64,000 nucleotides of DNA, from positions 62,001 through 126,000 of the forward strand of contig DATJOJ010000042.1 of assembly GCA_035507035.1 (NCBI GenBank), read 5' to 3'. This stretch comes from DATJOJ01 sp035507035. GTDB lineage: Bacteria; Acidobacteriota; Terriglobia; Terriglobales; Acidobacteriaceae. This document shows positions 18,518 through 27,908 of this stretch, one piece after another. The position numbers and the translations under genes were made by a program. The notes under the pieces are model-generated. The model did no database searches. It saw only the letters and a list, made by a program, of their open reading frames with translations, and was not told where the DNA came from. Positions within the stretch are counted from its first letter, which is position 1. Each line of letters starts with the position of its first letter.

Positions 18518-20284
18518 TTAATATCCGACTGCCTTTCCCAGATCCCGCCGGTCACTTGCGCCCAGGCGTTCTCCCGTCTTCGCGTCAATGGCAACGCACT
18601 CGCCATCACTCCAGTGCCCTTCCCATTCTCCCCCGACCGTCACGCCTTTCTCCACATGATGGCCCATTTTTTCGAGCGACTTCATGATGTCAGGGGAGAA
18701 CGACTCTTCCACATTCACAACATCCGGCAACCATTGATTGTGAAATCGCGGCGCGTCCACGGCTTCCTGAATGTTCATGCCGTAATCGATCACCCCCATC
18801 AGAATATTGGCAACTGTGGTGATTATCTTTGAACCGCCCGGCGACCCAAGCACTAGAAATAGCTTACCGTCTTTTAACACAATTGTCGGAGTCATCGCCG
18901 AAAGCGGTCGTTTGTTGGGTCCGATGGCATTCGCTGGCCCTTGAATCAGCCCATAAAGATTCGGCGCACCCGGCTTCGACGCAAAGTCGTCCATTTCATC
19001 ATTTAACAGAAAGCCCAACCCTTCGGCAGTGACGCGCGAGCCAAAACTGTCGTTGATGGTCGTAGTCACCGACACCGCGTTTCCTTGCGGATCGACCACA
19101 GAGTAGTGCGTCGTATGCGGCGATTCGTGCAGTTGCGGATGCTGCAGCGCATACTGCTCTAATTGGCTGAAGATCTCCGGGCGCTTGAGCTCTTTGCTGT
19201 TGCTCGCATGCCGCGGATCGATACTTGCTCTCCACGCCGCGCCGTATTTCTTGTCGATGAGCTGCGCCACCGGTACTTTGGAGAAGTCCGAGTCGCCCAT
19301 GAACTCTGCACGATCGAAATAGGCGCGCCGGAAGGCTTCGACAGTCAAGTGAACATCCTCGGCGCTGCGATGACCCCCTTTCCCAAGATCGTAACCTTCC
19401 AAAATATTCAGTATCTCAATCAGAGCCGTTCCGCCCGATGACGGTGGGGGCGCACCAATAATTTCATATCCACGATACGTACCCCGCACCGGCTCACGCT
19501 CTTTCACCTGATAGCGTGCCAGATCGTCCGCAGTGATCAGGCCACCTCCCTTTTGAATTGACGCCGCTAATTCCCGTGCCATCGCGCCGTCGTAAAAGTC
19601 GTCCGGATCGTGGGCCAAGCGTTCTAGAGTTTTCGCCAATTCCGGTTGCCGAAAAACTTCTCCCTGCTTGTAGTAATCTCCATTCCGCTGAAAAATGCGC
19701 CGCGACTCGGGAAACTGACCTAGGTATTTGTCATTTTTCATTTCTCGCGCATCAACCGACGTTAGCGCAAAACCCTCGCGCGCCAGCTTAATTGCGGGCG
19801 CCATGACCTGCTGCAGCGTCAACTTGCCATATTTCTTCTCGGCGTCGACCATTCCGGCCACCGACCCCGGCACACTGATGGCCTTATAACCCACGACGCT
19901 GGCATCTTCGATGACATTGCCCTGCCCGTCCAGATACATATTCGCACTCGCTGCCGCAGGAGCTACTTCGCGATAGTCGATGAAATGAGTTTTGCCGTCA
20001 TTCATGTGGATCAGCATGAACCCACCACCACCGAGATTTCCTGCTTGTGGATAAACCACCGCCAGTGCAAATCCCGTCGCCACAGCGGCATCAACCGCAT
20101 TGCCGCCTGCTTTCATGATCTCGATGCCCGCTTGCGAAGCGAGTTCTCGGACGCTGACCACAATGCCATGTCGAGCAACTACCGGAAGTGCCGGCTCCGC
20201 AGGCGTCGAGACTGCCCACATCACCACTACAATCAGGGTTAATGCACGGCACCGATTTGGCTTGAATCGCATCAGCTTCGGCAT
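18518..20284 (-). CDS. ggt: Gamma-glutamyltransferase
   Basis: Exported N-terminal nucleophile hydrolase that cleaves gamma-glutamyl bonds such as in glutathione. From the ATG chosen (MPKLMRFKPNRCRALTLIVV) it is 588 residues with a signal peptide ending near TPAEPA. The large subunit has VVYPQAGNLGGGGFMLIH. Autocleavage would occur before the nucleophile threonine in HTTHYSVVDPQGNAVSVTTT. Small-subunit motifs NDEMDDF and GSPGGSKIITTV are present. The frame opens 17 codons earlier, but only this start has GTGGA at a sensible distance and a clean signal peptide. Confidence 0.93.
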   Translation of the reverse strand: MPKLMRFKPNRCRALTLIVVVMWAVSTPAEPALPVVARHGIVVSVRELASQAGIEIMKAGGNAVDAAVATGFALAVVYPQAGNLGGGGFMLIHMNDGKTHFIDYREVAPAAASANMYLDGQGNVIEDASVVGYKAISVPGSVAGMVDAEKKYGKLTLQQVMAPAIKLAREGFALTSVDAREMKNDKYLGQFPESRRIFQRNGDYYKQGEVFRQPELAKTLERLAHDPDDFYDGAMARELAASIQKGGGLITADDLARYQVKEREPVRGTYRGYEIIGAPPPSSGGTALIEILNILEGYDLGKGGHRSAEDVHLTVEAFRRAYFDRAEFMGDSDFSKVPVAQLIDKKYGAAWRASIDPRHASNSKELKRPEIFSQLEQYALQHPQLHESPHTTHYSVVDPQGNAVSVTTTINDSFGSRVTAEGLGFLLNDEMDDFASKPGAPNLYGLIQGPANAIGPNKRPLSAMTPTIVLKDGKLFLVLGSPGGSKIITTVANILMGVIDYGMNIQEAVDAPRFHNQWLPDVVNVEESFSPDIMKSLEKMGHHVEKGVTVGGEWEGHWSDGECVAIDAKTGERLGASDRRDLGKAVGY

Positions 20285-20377
20285 ATTTCCACTTTGTTGT
20301 TTACGCGGCATCTCGAAACAGGACTTGAGAAACACCTCACGGCAAACTTCTGAGGCTAGCGTAGGAATTACGGCTCG

Positions 20378-20755
20378 TCAAACTTTCTTCTTTCGCGTAC
20401 CCGTTTTTCGTTTCGTCACTCGCTTCTTCGGCTTGGCGCCGGCCTTCTTCGCAACCATCGCATAGGACTGCGCAATCCCGTCCCGCAATTCATCGTCACC
20501 TAACGCATCCAATCGATCCAGCATCACCCATTTGTATCGGCCGACATAGGGGGCCGGGCGAATGTCTTCCATCTCGCAAAGCTCGGCAAAACGCTCAGGT
20601 GTGCATTTGAAACAGATCCGTTGCGGCACGGAATCCAACCCCAATACCACAAAGATTTTCCCCTTGATCTTGAAGCAAAGATCGTCTTTCCATTGCAGAT
20701 TTTCCTTCGCCGCGGGAAATGAGAGACAATATCTGCGGATCAAATCGGCATTCAT
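20378..20755 (-). CDS. MmcQ/YjbR family DNA-binding-like protein
   Basis: A 125-residue protein of the YjbR/MmcQ (CyaY-like fold) family, starting MNADLIRRYCLSFPAAKENL. Typical segments are KIFVVLGLDS, ICFKCTPERFAEL and PYVGRYKWVMLDRLDAL. The C-terminus is a strongly basic lysine/arginine tail, which could bind nucleic acid. The frame continues 100 codons upstream, but that part has no family similarity and overlaps the divergent aldo/keto reductase. It shares a 58-bp divergent promoter region with that gene. Confidence 0.88.
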   Translation of the reverse strand: MNADLIRRYCLSFPAAKENLQWKDDLCFKIKGKIFVVLGLDSVPQRICFKCTPERFAELCEMEDIRPAPYVGRYKWVMLDRLDALGDDELRDGIAQSYAMVAKKAGAKPKKRVTKRKTGTRKKKV

Positions 20756-20813
20756 AGGAAACCCTGCATCTCTTTCTACTCTGAGGAATCGAAGATACAC
20801 ACAGGAGATCGCA

Positions 20814-21782
20814 ATGCAAACCAGACAGCTTGGCAATTCTAATCTAACCATCACTCCCGTCGGCTTCGGCGCATGGGCCATCGGCGGATCCGGCTGGGCG
20901 TTCGCTTGGGGAGCGCAAAACGACGATGATTCCATCTCCGCCATCCATCGCGCACTCGACCTGGGTGTCAATTGGATTGACACCGCTGCCGTATATGGGC
21001 TCGGACATTCAGAGGAAATGGTGGCTCGCGCCCTGAAGGGATGGTCCGGAACCAAGCCTTACATTTTCACCAAGTGCGGCCTGCGCTGGGACGACAAGGG
21101 CAACGAACTAAAAATCTTGAGCGCGGCCTCGGTCCGAGAAGAAATCGAGAATAGCCTGCGCCGCCTGGCAATCGACGTAGTCGATCTTTATCAAATCCAC
21201 TGGCCGCCCGAGCCCGATTCGCCCAAGCTCGAAGAAGCCTGGTCAACCATGGCAGATTTAAAGCGCGAAGGCAAAGTACGCTGGATCGGCGTCTCGAACT
21301 TCAGTGTGCAACAGATGCGCCGCGCTAAAGCGATCGCGCCGATTACTTCCCTGCAACCTCCCTATTCACTGATTAACCGCGCTGTTGAGGAAGACATTCT
21401 GCCCTATTGTCTGCGCGAAGGAATTGGCGTGATCGTGTACTCGCCGATGGCCTCCGGATTGTTAACCGGCGCCATGACCCGCGAACGCGCAGCGAAGCTG
21501 CCAAAGGATGATTGGCGGCGCACCGACCCTGAATTCAACGAGCCCCGGCTCACGCGAAATCTCGAGTTAGTTGAACGGCTGCGCGAAATCGCGAAACGCC
21601 ACAGCCGATCTCCGGGCGAAGTCGCAATCGCATGGACGCTGCGCAATCCCGCAGCGACCGGCGCGATTGTTGGCGCTCGTAGCGCGCGGCAAGCTGAGGG
21701 CGTTATGCGCGCCACAGAAATACGCTTAAGCGATAAAGAGGTAAGCGAGATCGAAGAATTTTTCGAAGAGACCGCAGCGTAG
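20814..21782 (+). CDS. Aldo/keto reductase
   Basis: A 322-residue NADPH-dependent oxidoreductase of the aldo/keto reductase superfamily, (beta/alpha)8 barrel. The catalytic tetrad is visible: Asp in NWIDTAAVYG, Tyr in the same motif, Lys in FTKCGLRW, and His in QIHWPPEPDSP. The C-terminal cofactor loop reads GAIVGARSARQAEGVM. It resembles the YccK/Tas-like subgroup; the substrate is unknown. The ATG at 20814 has AGGAG eight bases upstream. It converges with recO, 17 bp away. Confidence 0.92.
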   Translation: MQTRQLGNSNLTITPVGFGAWAIGGSGWAFAWGAQNDDDSISAIHRALDLGVNWIDTAAVYGLGHSEEMVARALKGWSGTKPYIFTKCGLRWDDKGNELKILSAASVREEIENSLRRLAIDVVDLYQIHWPPEPDSPKLEEAWSTMADLKREGKVRWIGVSNFSVQQMRRAKAIAPITSLQPPYSLINRAVEEDILPYCLREGIGVIVYSPMASGLLTGAMTRERAAKLPKDDWRRTDPEFNEPRLTRNLELVERLREIAKRHSRSPGEVAIAWTLRNPAATGAIVGARSARQAEGVMRATEIRLSDKEVSEIEEFFEETAA

Positions 21783-21799
21783 CTTCTCCACGACCGCAG

Positions 21800-22543
21800 C
21801 TATCGGCTGAGTTTTTCCAGCATGGCTGCGGTCTGCATCTTTTTTTCAACGTGGCGCTCTAGAGTTTGCAACAAGAATTTACGCAAGTCCGCTGCCCGCG
21901 CCTTTGGCCACTGGTTTCCGGCAAAGCTGTCCAGTGGGGCTCGGAACATTTGAGCCGACAACTCTCGCGACTCGCTGGAAATTTCCGAAGACGCCAGTCG
22001 CTTGTCCTCGCTGCACATCAACCCATCGGCCAAAGCGTGGAAAAATGCCCGGCTTCCATTCAGCGCCCGCCCACAAACAATGCACTCCGATAACTCCGGC
22101 AGATAGCCCATGAGCCGCGTCATCCACAGCTCGAAATAAGTAATGGGCAACCAAACGTTCCCGCTGCGCAAACCAGTCAGCACCGCCAGGACCAATCGGA
22201 AAACCGCATCATTTCCTTCCCGCTCGGGCAACAATTCATCCAGCAACTCCGCCACATGGCCTAACGCCACAGCTCTGTCATAGGTCATCGCCAAGGCCAG
22301 CGGTGACTCCAAAACGTCGCAGGAATCCAAGCGTGTTAATTCATGTCCCTCTCGTTCGTCGTAATAAGCCCGAACGTAGGTCATCGGTTCCAGCGCCGCA
22401 CCGAATCGCCGCCGCGACTTCTTCGCTGCCCGCGCCACACCGCGGACTTTACCATCCAGGCGCGTGAATAGCGTGACCAGCAAATCCGCTTCGCGCAGCG
22501 GATACGTCCGCAAAACAATCGCTTCTGACTCTTTCAGCGCCAT
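21800..22543 (-). CDS. recO: DNA repair protein RecO
   Basis: RecO loads RecA onto gapped single-stranded DNA together with RecR. The 247-residue protein starts MALKESEAIVLRTYPLREAD, the conserved OB-fold opening, continues with VRGVARAAKKSRRRFGAALEP, and has a partial zinc-finger remnant CIVCG about residue 145 and C in DGLMCSED. Its start codon overlaps the stop of a 30-codon ORF (ATGGCGCTGA), so translation may be coupled. Confidence 0.93.
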   Translation of the reverse strand: MALKESEAIVLRTYPLREADLLVTLFTRLDGKVRGVARAAKKSRRRFGAALEPMTYVRAYYDEREGHELTRLDSCDVLESPLALAMTYDRAVALGHVAELLDELLPEREGNDAVFRLVLAVLTGLRSGNVWLPITYFELWMTRLMGYLPELSECIVCGRALNGSRAFFHALADGLMCSEDKRLASSEISSESRELSAQMFRAPLDSFAGNQWPKARAADLRKFLLQTLERHVEKKMQTAAMLEKLSR

Positions 22544-22626
22544 AGGGTCGGCAAATCGTGGTAAACGTCGCCGAAATAGCGATTGTAATCAGCCATCTCG
22601 GCGGACGAAAATCTCGTGTCGTACAT
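22534..22626 (-). CDS. Small ORF (30 aa) overlapping the recO start
   Basis: A 30-codon ORF begins at ATG 22626 with GGAG six bases upstream, a good Shine-Dalgarno. It starts MYDTRFSSAEMADYNR and ends YHDLPTLWR. Its stop lies inside the first codons of recO (overlap 10 bp). It is rich in Tyr, Asp and Phe. It may be a leader peptide that couples translation into recO, or a true small protein. I recognise no family. Confidence 0.45.
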   Translation of the reverse strand: MYDTRFSSAEMADYNRYFGDVYHDLPTLWR

Positions 22627-22753
22627 GGAATCTCCGATCTTTAGTCGGTAACCTGCGCTGGGTTACTGACGAAGGTAACCTCAGTCATCTTGTCCGTATC
22701 CGTATGCTGCGGCAATCTAAAGTGGGCTAGCGAAATCCTGTGCTGTATCTCCT

Positions 22754-23398
22754 ATGAACAAACCTGAATTGCTTGCTGCCAGCGCCGATTGGACGAATCT
22801 GCTTAAGGACCCGGAGATCGCTAGCCATCTCGGAGAATTGTTGCAGGTTTACCGTGAAGCCGCGCCTGAAAAGCGCAATCAAGCCCTCGTCGAAGCCATG
22901 CGCAAGATCAAGGCCACGCCGTCCGCGGCCCTTTCTAAACCGCCGGAGGTCCCACAGCCTGTGGAAATTGCGCCCCAATTGACGCCGCCATTTGAACCCG
23001 ACATCTTCACACCTTCCTGGGGTCAGGATCGCCGCCGTTATCCGCGGCTCAAGTGCTTCGCAGCGGTAGAACTTCGCGTACAAGATTCAACCGCGCCGCT
23101 GTGGGGGAACTTAGCTAACACCAGCCTTGGTGGTTGCCTGGTAGAAACCGCGACCCGGTTGCCGTGGGGTGCAAAATTGGAAATCGGGCTGTGGGTGGCC
23201 AGCGGAAAGATATGGGTCAAAGGCCTCATTCTCGACGGAGTCGTCGATGCTGCCGACCCCACCAGCGGTATTCGCGTCAAGTTTTCCGACATGGAGGCTT
23301 CAGAACGCGAGAGTCTGCGCCAATTCCTGAAATACGTCGAGAAAGAAACCAAGGTATATCAGATCCAGCAGGGATACCTGGCACAACTCAAGCGTTAG
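22754..23398 (+). CDS. PilZ domain protein
   Basis: A 214-residue cytosolic protein with a C-terminal PilZ domain (about residues 95-205), which binds cyclic di-GMP. The binding motifs are QDRRRYPR (RxxxR) and NTSLGGCLVE (the [D/N]xSxxG part). The N-terminal 90 residues form a helical region followed by a proline-rich linker. Target process is unknown; motility or surface functions are common for the family, and motAB lie elsewhere in this window. Confidence 0.88.
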   Translation: MNKPELLAASADWTNLLKDPEIASHLGELLQVYREAAPEKRNQALVEAMRKIKATPSAALSKPPEVPQPVEIAPQLTPPFEPDIFTPSWGQDRRRYPRLKCFAAVELRVQDSTAPLWGNLANTSLGGCLVETATRLPWGAKLEIGLWVASGKIWVKGLILDGVVDAADPTSGIRVKFSDMEASERESLRQFLKYVEKETKVYQIQQGYLAQLKR

Positions 23399-23617
23399 TT
23401 CAACCTTCACTCGATTGTGATCTCTAGCCGTCGCAACGACTAAGGTCCATTTCATAAGCTAATACCGTAAGATTTCGCCAATCTGTCGCCCGCCCACTCG
23501 CAAATCTTGGTAAACTCGTCAAAAGGCAAATTAACCAGCCGATTTCGCCACGGGGACGAATCAAACATGAAACTCTGAGTCGATTAGAAAACTCTAAGAG
23601 TGCGAGGAGAATTTTTT

Positions 23618-25702
23618 ATGGTAGCAGGTGAGCAGACGCTGACAACCAAGCAATTGCAAACCTTGAGCATCAACACCATTCGCACCCTGGCGATGGACGC
23701 TGTGCAAAAGGCCAACTCCGGACATCCTGGCGCCCCCATGGCTCTCGCGCCCGCTGCTTATTGTTTGTGGCAGCAATTTCTGCGCTACGACCCTGCCAAC
23801 CCCGTTTGGCCCAATCGCGACCGTTTTGTCCTTTCCAATGGCCACGCTTCCATGCTGCTGTACGCAACCCTCTACGTGACGGGAGTGCGCGGCATGACCC
23901 CCGAATATGAAAAAGTCAGCGAATTCGCCGTTACCCTCGATGACATCAAGAATTTTCGTCAGATCGATAGCCGCACCCCCGGACACCCGGAATATCGCCA
24001 AACCGGGGGCGTCGAAACCACCACGGGTCCGCTGGGCCAAGGCGTAGGTAACAGTGTCGGCATGGCTATCGCCGCTCAATGGCTGGCGGCGCATTTTAAC
24101 CGTCCGGGTTTTGAAATCTTTAATTACAACGTTTACGCCATCTGCGGCGACGGCGACATGATGGAAGGCGTCGGTAGCGAGGCTGCCTCGTTGGCCGGCC
24201 ACCTGAAACTTCCCAATCTCTGCTGGATCTACGACAACAACCGGGTCTCACTCGACGGCCCCACCAGCGTCTCTTTCACCGAAGATGTGGGTGAGCGCTT
24301 CCGCGGCTATGGCTGGAACGTAACGCATGTCTCCGACGCCAACGACCTCGACCAGATTTCGGCGGCTTGCGAGAATTTCTTGCGCACCAACGATCGTCCG
24401 ACCTTGGTTGTCCTTGACAGCCACATCGGCTACGGATCCCCCCACAAACAAGACACCAACGAGGCGCACGGCGAGCCGCTGGGCGCGGACGAAGTCCGGC
24501 TCGTCAAGAAAAATTACGGTTGGCCGGAAGATGCCCAGTTCCTTGTCCCCGACGGCGTGCTTGAACATTTTCAGGATGGCATTGGCCAACGCGGTCGCAA
24601 TCTGTCCGAAAAATGGTCGAACCTGTTTGATCAATACAAGGCGAAGTATCCCGACCTCGCCCAGCAGATCGAACTCATGCAACATCGCGAGCTCCCTGCT
24701 GGCTGGGACAAAGACCTGCCGACGTTCCCCACCGATGCCAAGGGAATGGCAACACGAGATAGCTCTGGCAAGGTCGAAAATATTCTTGCGCAAAACGTGC
24801 CCTGGCTGATTGGCGGCTCAGCAGATCTCTCGACTTCGGACCGCACGCGGCTCAAGTTCGAGGGCGCGGGAGACTTTCAACCTGGCAGTTACGGAGGCCG
24901 CAACCTGCACTTCGGCGTTCGGGAACACGCCATGGGCGCCGCCTTAAATGGCTTGACCGTTTCCAAGGTCCGATGCCTCGGCGGCACATTCTTCAACTTC
25001 AACGATTACATGAAGCCGCCGGTCCGCTTGGCCGCTCTCATGGAGATTCCCGTTATTTTTGTCTACACGCATGACTCCATCGGCCTGGGCGAGGACGGCC
25101 CCACCCATCAACCCATTGAGCAGTTGGCGACCCTGCGGGCCGTTCCAAACCTCGTCCTTTTCCGCCCCGGTGACGCAAACGAAGTCGTGGAAGCATGGAA
25201 AGTCCTCATGCAAATCAAAGACGCCCCAGTGGTGCTGGTGCTCACTCGCCAGGCCCTTCCCACCTTCGATCGCTCGAAGTATGCGGCGGCGTCGGGTGTT
25301 GCCAAAGGCGCCTACGTTTTGGCGGACGCTCCGGACGGTAAACCGGATGTCATCTTGATGGGAACCGGCAGCGAAGTCTCGCTTTGCGTCAGCGCTTACG
25401 AGCAGCTCAAAGCTCAAGGCGTCAAGGCGCGAGTGGTCAGCATGCCGTCCTGGAGCATTTTCGAAAAGCAGAGTGAGGATTACAAGAGAAGTGTATTTCC
25501 GCCAGGCGTTAAGGCCCGTGTTTCGGTCGAAGCGGCGGCCACACTCGGTTGGGATCGCTACGTCGGCCCAAATGGCATTATGATTGGTATGCATCGCTTT
25601 GGTGCCTCGGGTCCGTTGAAGGACGTTCTGAAGAAATTTGGCTTCACGACCGAAGCTGTTGTCGACGCGGCCCACAAAGCAATCGCCCAAGCAAAAAGCT
25701 AG
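23618..25702 (+). CDS. tkt: Transketolase
   Basis: Thiamin-diphosphate enzyme of the non-oxidative pentose-phosphate pathway; 694 residues. The ThDP motif runs from GDGDMMEGVGSEAASLAG to WIYDNN. Other markers are ANSGHPGAPMALAPAAY, THDSIGLGEDGPTHQPIEQL (pyrimidine domain) and MGTGSEVSLCVSAYEQL (C-terminal domain). The ATG at 23618 is preceded by CGAGGAGAA; an in-frame GTG six codons upstream is less likely because it overlaps that site. It starts a plus-strand operon: tal follows after 23 bp and glk after another 25 bp. Confidence 0.97.
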   Translation: MVAGEQTLTTKQLQTLSINTIRTLAMDAVQKANSGHPGAPMALAPAAYCLWQQFLRYDPANPVWPNRDRFVLSNGHASMLLYATLYVTGVRGMTPEYEKVSEFAVTLDDIKNFRQIDSRTPGHPEYRQTGGVETTTGPLGQGVGNSVGMAIAAQWLAAHFNRPGFEIFNYNVYAICGDGDMMEGVGSEAASLAGHLKLPNLCWIYDNNRVSLDGPTSVSFTEDVGERFRGYGWNVTHVSDANDLDQISAACENFLRTNDRPTLVVLDSHIGYGSPHKQDTNEAHGEPLGADEVRLVKKNYGWPEDAQFLVPDGVLEHFQDGIGQRGRNLSEKWSNLFDQYKAKYPDLAQQIELMQHRELPAGWDKDLPTFPTDAKGMATRDSSGKVENILAQNVPWLIGGSADLSTSDRTRLKFEGAGDFQPGSYGGRNLHFGVREHAMGAALNGLTVSKVRCLGGTFFNFNDYMKPPVRLAALMEIPVIFVYTHDSIGLGEDGPTHQPIEQLATLRAVPNLVLFRPGDANEVVEAWKVLMQIKDAPVVLVLTRQALPTFDRSKYAAASGVAKGAYVLADAPDGKPDVILMGTGSEVSLCVSAYEQLKAQGVKARVVSMPSWSIFEKQSEDYKRSVFPPGVKARVSVEAAATLGWDRYVGPNGIMIGMHRFGASGPLKDVLKKFGFTTEAVVDAAHKAIAQAKS

Positions 25703-25725
25703 TGACGAATATTTAAGGAGGCTTC

Positions 25726-26886
25726 ATGCAGCCCACAGGCATTCTGGACACCGCAAAGGCAGTCAATCCGCTGAAGAAGCTACTTAGCTTCGGTCAATCG
25801 GTTTGGCTGGACTACATTCGCCGCGACCTGCTTGCGAGCGGCGAATTGAAAAAATTGATCGACGAAGACGGCCTGCGGGGCATGACCTCCAACCCCTCGA
25901 TCTTCGAGAAGGCTATCGGCGAGAGTTCTTTCTACGCCGATACTTTGAAGTCCCTCGCATCGCGAAAGGATCTCAACGCCAACGGGCGTTACGAGATCCT
26001 TGCCATTCGCGATATCCAAGACGCTGCCGATATTCTCCGGCCGGTTTATGACAGCAGCAAATGCCGCGATGGCTACGTCAGCCTGGAGGTTTCGCCGCTG
26101 CTCGCACGCCAGACCAAAGAAACGCTGGAGGAGGCACGGCGTTTGTGGAAAGCGGTGAACCGCGAAAATGTCATGATCAAGGTGCCCGGAACCGCTGAAG
26201 GAATTCCAGCATTCCAGCAACTGATCAGCGAAGGCATCAACGTTAATGTGACCCTGCTGTTTGCGCAGGAAGTGTACGCGAAGGTTGCGGACGCCTATGT
26301 GGCCGGCGTTGAGCAACTCGCAGGCCGTGGCGGGGACGTGCGGAAGATCGCCAGCGTCGCCAGCTTCTTTATTAGCCGTATCGATACGCTGGTTGATTCG
26401 ATCGTCGAAAAACGCCTTAAAGCTGCCAGCAATGACCGTGAGAAAGCCGATTTGCAGAGCATCCTCGGAAAAGTTGCAATCGCGAACGGCAAAGAAACCT
26501 ACGAGCGCTATCAGAAAATTTTCAGCAGCGATCGTTGGAAAAAACTCGCCGCTAAAGGTGCGCAGACGCAACGCGTCCTGTGGGCAAGCACTAGCACCAA
26601 AAACCCGAACTATAGCGATGTGATGTATGTGGACGAGTTGATCGGACCCGATACTGTAAATACTATGCCGCCGAACACGATTGATGCCTTCCGCGATCAC
26701 GGGCATCCACGGACCAGCTTGACCGAGGACCTTGAAGGCGCCAGACGTGTCATGAAGACTCTCGCGTCCGTGGGCATTTCCATGAAGGAAGTCACTGACA
26801 AGCTCACCGAGGACGGCGTAAAAGCCTTTGCTGACTCTTTTGATAAGCTCATGAAGGCCGTGGAGAAGAGCACCAAATCCGCGTAG
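25726..26886 (+). CDS. tal: Transaldolase
   Basis: Transfers dihydroxyacetone units between sugar phosphates, partner of transketolase. The 386-residue length fits the long, mycobacterial-type transaldolases. The Schiff-base lysine lies in VMIKVPGTAEG. Other family segments are GMTSNPSIFEKAIG, GYVSLEVSPLLA and VLWASTSTKNPNYSDVMYVD. AAGGAGG sits directly before the ATG. Middle gene of tkt-tal-glk. Confidence 0.96.
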   Translation: MQPTGILDTAKAVNPLKKLLSFGQSVWLDYIRRDLLASGELKKLIDEDGLRGMTSNPSIFEKAIGESSFYADTLKSLASRKDLNANGRYEILAIRDIQDAADILRPVYDSSKCRDGYVSLEVSPLLARQTKETLEEARRLWKAVNRENVMIKVPGTAEGIPAFQQLISEGINVNVTLLFAQEVYAKVADAYVAGVEQLAGRGGDVRKIASVASFFISRIDTLVDSIVEKRLKAASNDREKADLQSILGKVAIANGKETYERYQKIFSSDRWKKLAAKGAQTQRVLWASTSTKNPNYSDVMYVDELIGPDTVNTMPPNTIDAFRDHGHPRTSLTEDLEGARRVMKTLASVGISMKEVTDKLTEDGVKAFADSFDKLMKAVEKSTKSA

Positions 26887-26911
26887 GGTCACTGAGAACG
26901 GAACCTCAAAG

Positions 26912-27889
26912 ATGATTCTGGCCGGCGATATTGGTGGGACCAACGCAAGGTTGGCATTTTTTGAGGCCACGAATGGCAGTTTGCGGCTAGTCACCTCGTC
27001 GGTGTTTCCCAGCCGCGATTACGCTACGCTCGACGAAATCGTCGTCAAATTCGTAGACACTTCCTCAATCCGTCCCGATGCCGCTTGTTTTGGCATCGCC
27101 GGCCCGGTGCAGCAAAATCACGTCAAGGCCTCCAACCTGCCATGGCTCATCGACGGTGAGCGACTCGCCAAAGAAATCAAACTTAGACATGCCGTGCTGA
27201 TCAACGATCTGGAAGCCAACGCCTGGGGAATCGCAGGATTGGAGCCGAAGGATGTGGTTCCGTTAAACAAGGTTGACGGAGCGCCGGTTGGGAACCAGGC
27301 CGTCATCGCAGCGGGAACCGGTCTCGGCGAAGCTGGCATGTATTGGGATGGGAAGCAATTCCACATTTTCGCTTGCGAGGGTGGCCATACCGATTTCGCT
27401 CCCCGCAACGCGCTTGAAATAGAACTGCTCGGCTATCTCGAAGCGCGATATGAACACGTCAGCTATGAACGCGTCGTCTCCGGTCCCGGTCTGGTCAACA
27501 TTTTTGACTTTCTTCGCGATACGAAGCGGGGAACAGTCCCCGCGCCGCTCGCCGCGGAAGTTGAACACGGCGGGGCAGCGGCAATCTCGAAGGCTGCCAT
27601 GGGCTGCACCGCGCAAATTTGCGTCGATGCGCTCGATCTTTTCATTTCCGTGTATGCCGCCGAGGCTGGAAATCTCGCCCTCAAGCTCATGGCTACCGGA
27701 GGCATTTACCTGGGAGGAGGCATCTCACCCAAAATCTTGTCCAAGTTGCAAGGCCCAGCATTTATGCAGAACTTCCTCAGCAAAGGCCGGATGCAGCGCT
27801 TGCTGGAATCGATCCCGGTTCGGGTCATCATGAATGACCAGACTGCGTTGTTAGGTGCCGCACGTTGCGCTGCGGCCAAGGCTACGTAG
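26912..27889 (+). CDS. glk: Glucokinase
   Basis: Phosphorylates glucose to glucose 6-phosphate. The 325-residue protein belongs to the bacterial Glk family of the ROK/hexokinase-like ATPase fold. The phosphate-1 motif is ILAGDIGGTNARLAFFE. LINDLEANAWGI and the catalytic aspartate region, GTGLGEAGM, and EGGHTDFAPRN with its glucose-binding Glu and His are present. A late motif is GGIYLGGGISPKIL. It closes the tkt-tal-glk operon, which feeds glucose 6-phosphate to the pentose-phosphate route. Confidence 0.95.
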   Translation: MILAGDIGGTNARLAFFEATNGSLRLVTSSVFPSRDYATLDEIVVKFVDTSSIRPDAACFGIAGPVQQNHVKASNLPWLIDGERLAKEIKLRHAVLINDLEANAWGIAGLEPKDVVPLNKVDGAPVGNQAVIAAGTGLGEAGMYWDGKQFHIFACEGGHTDFAPRNALEIELLGYLEARYEHVSYERVVSGPGLVNIFDFLRDTKRGTVPAPLAAEVEHGGAAAISKAAMGCTAQICVDALDLFISVYAAEAGNLALKLMATGGIYLGGGISPKILSKLQGPAFMQNFLSKGRMQRLLESIPVRVIMNDQTALLGAARCAAAKAT

Positions 27890-27908
27890 CGGGAACCCTA
27901 GCGGCCCG

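Noticed and set aside
25780..26994. A 404-codon open frame on the minus strand
   Set aside because: It is antisense to tal, which has all transaldolase motifs.
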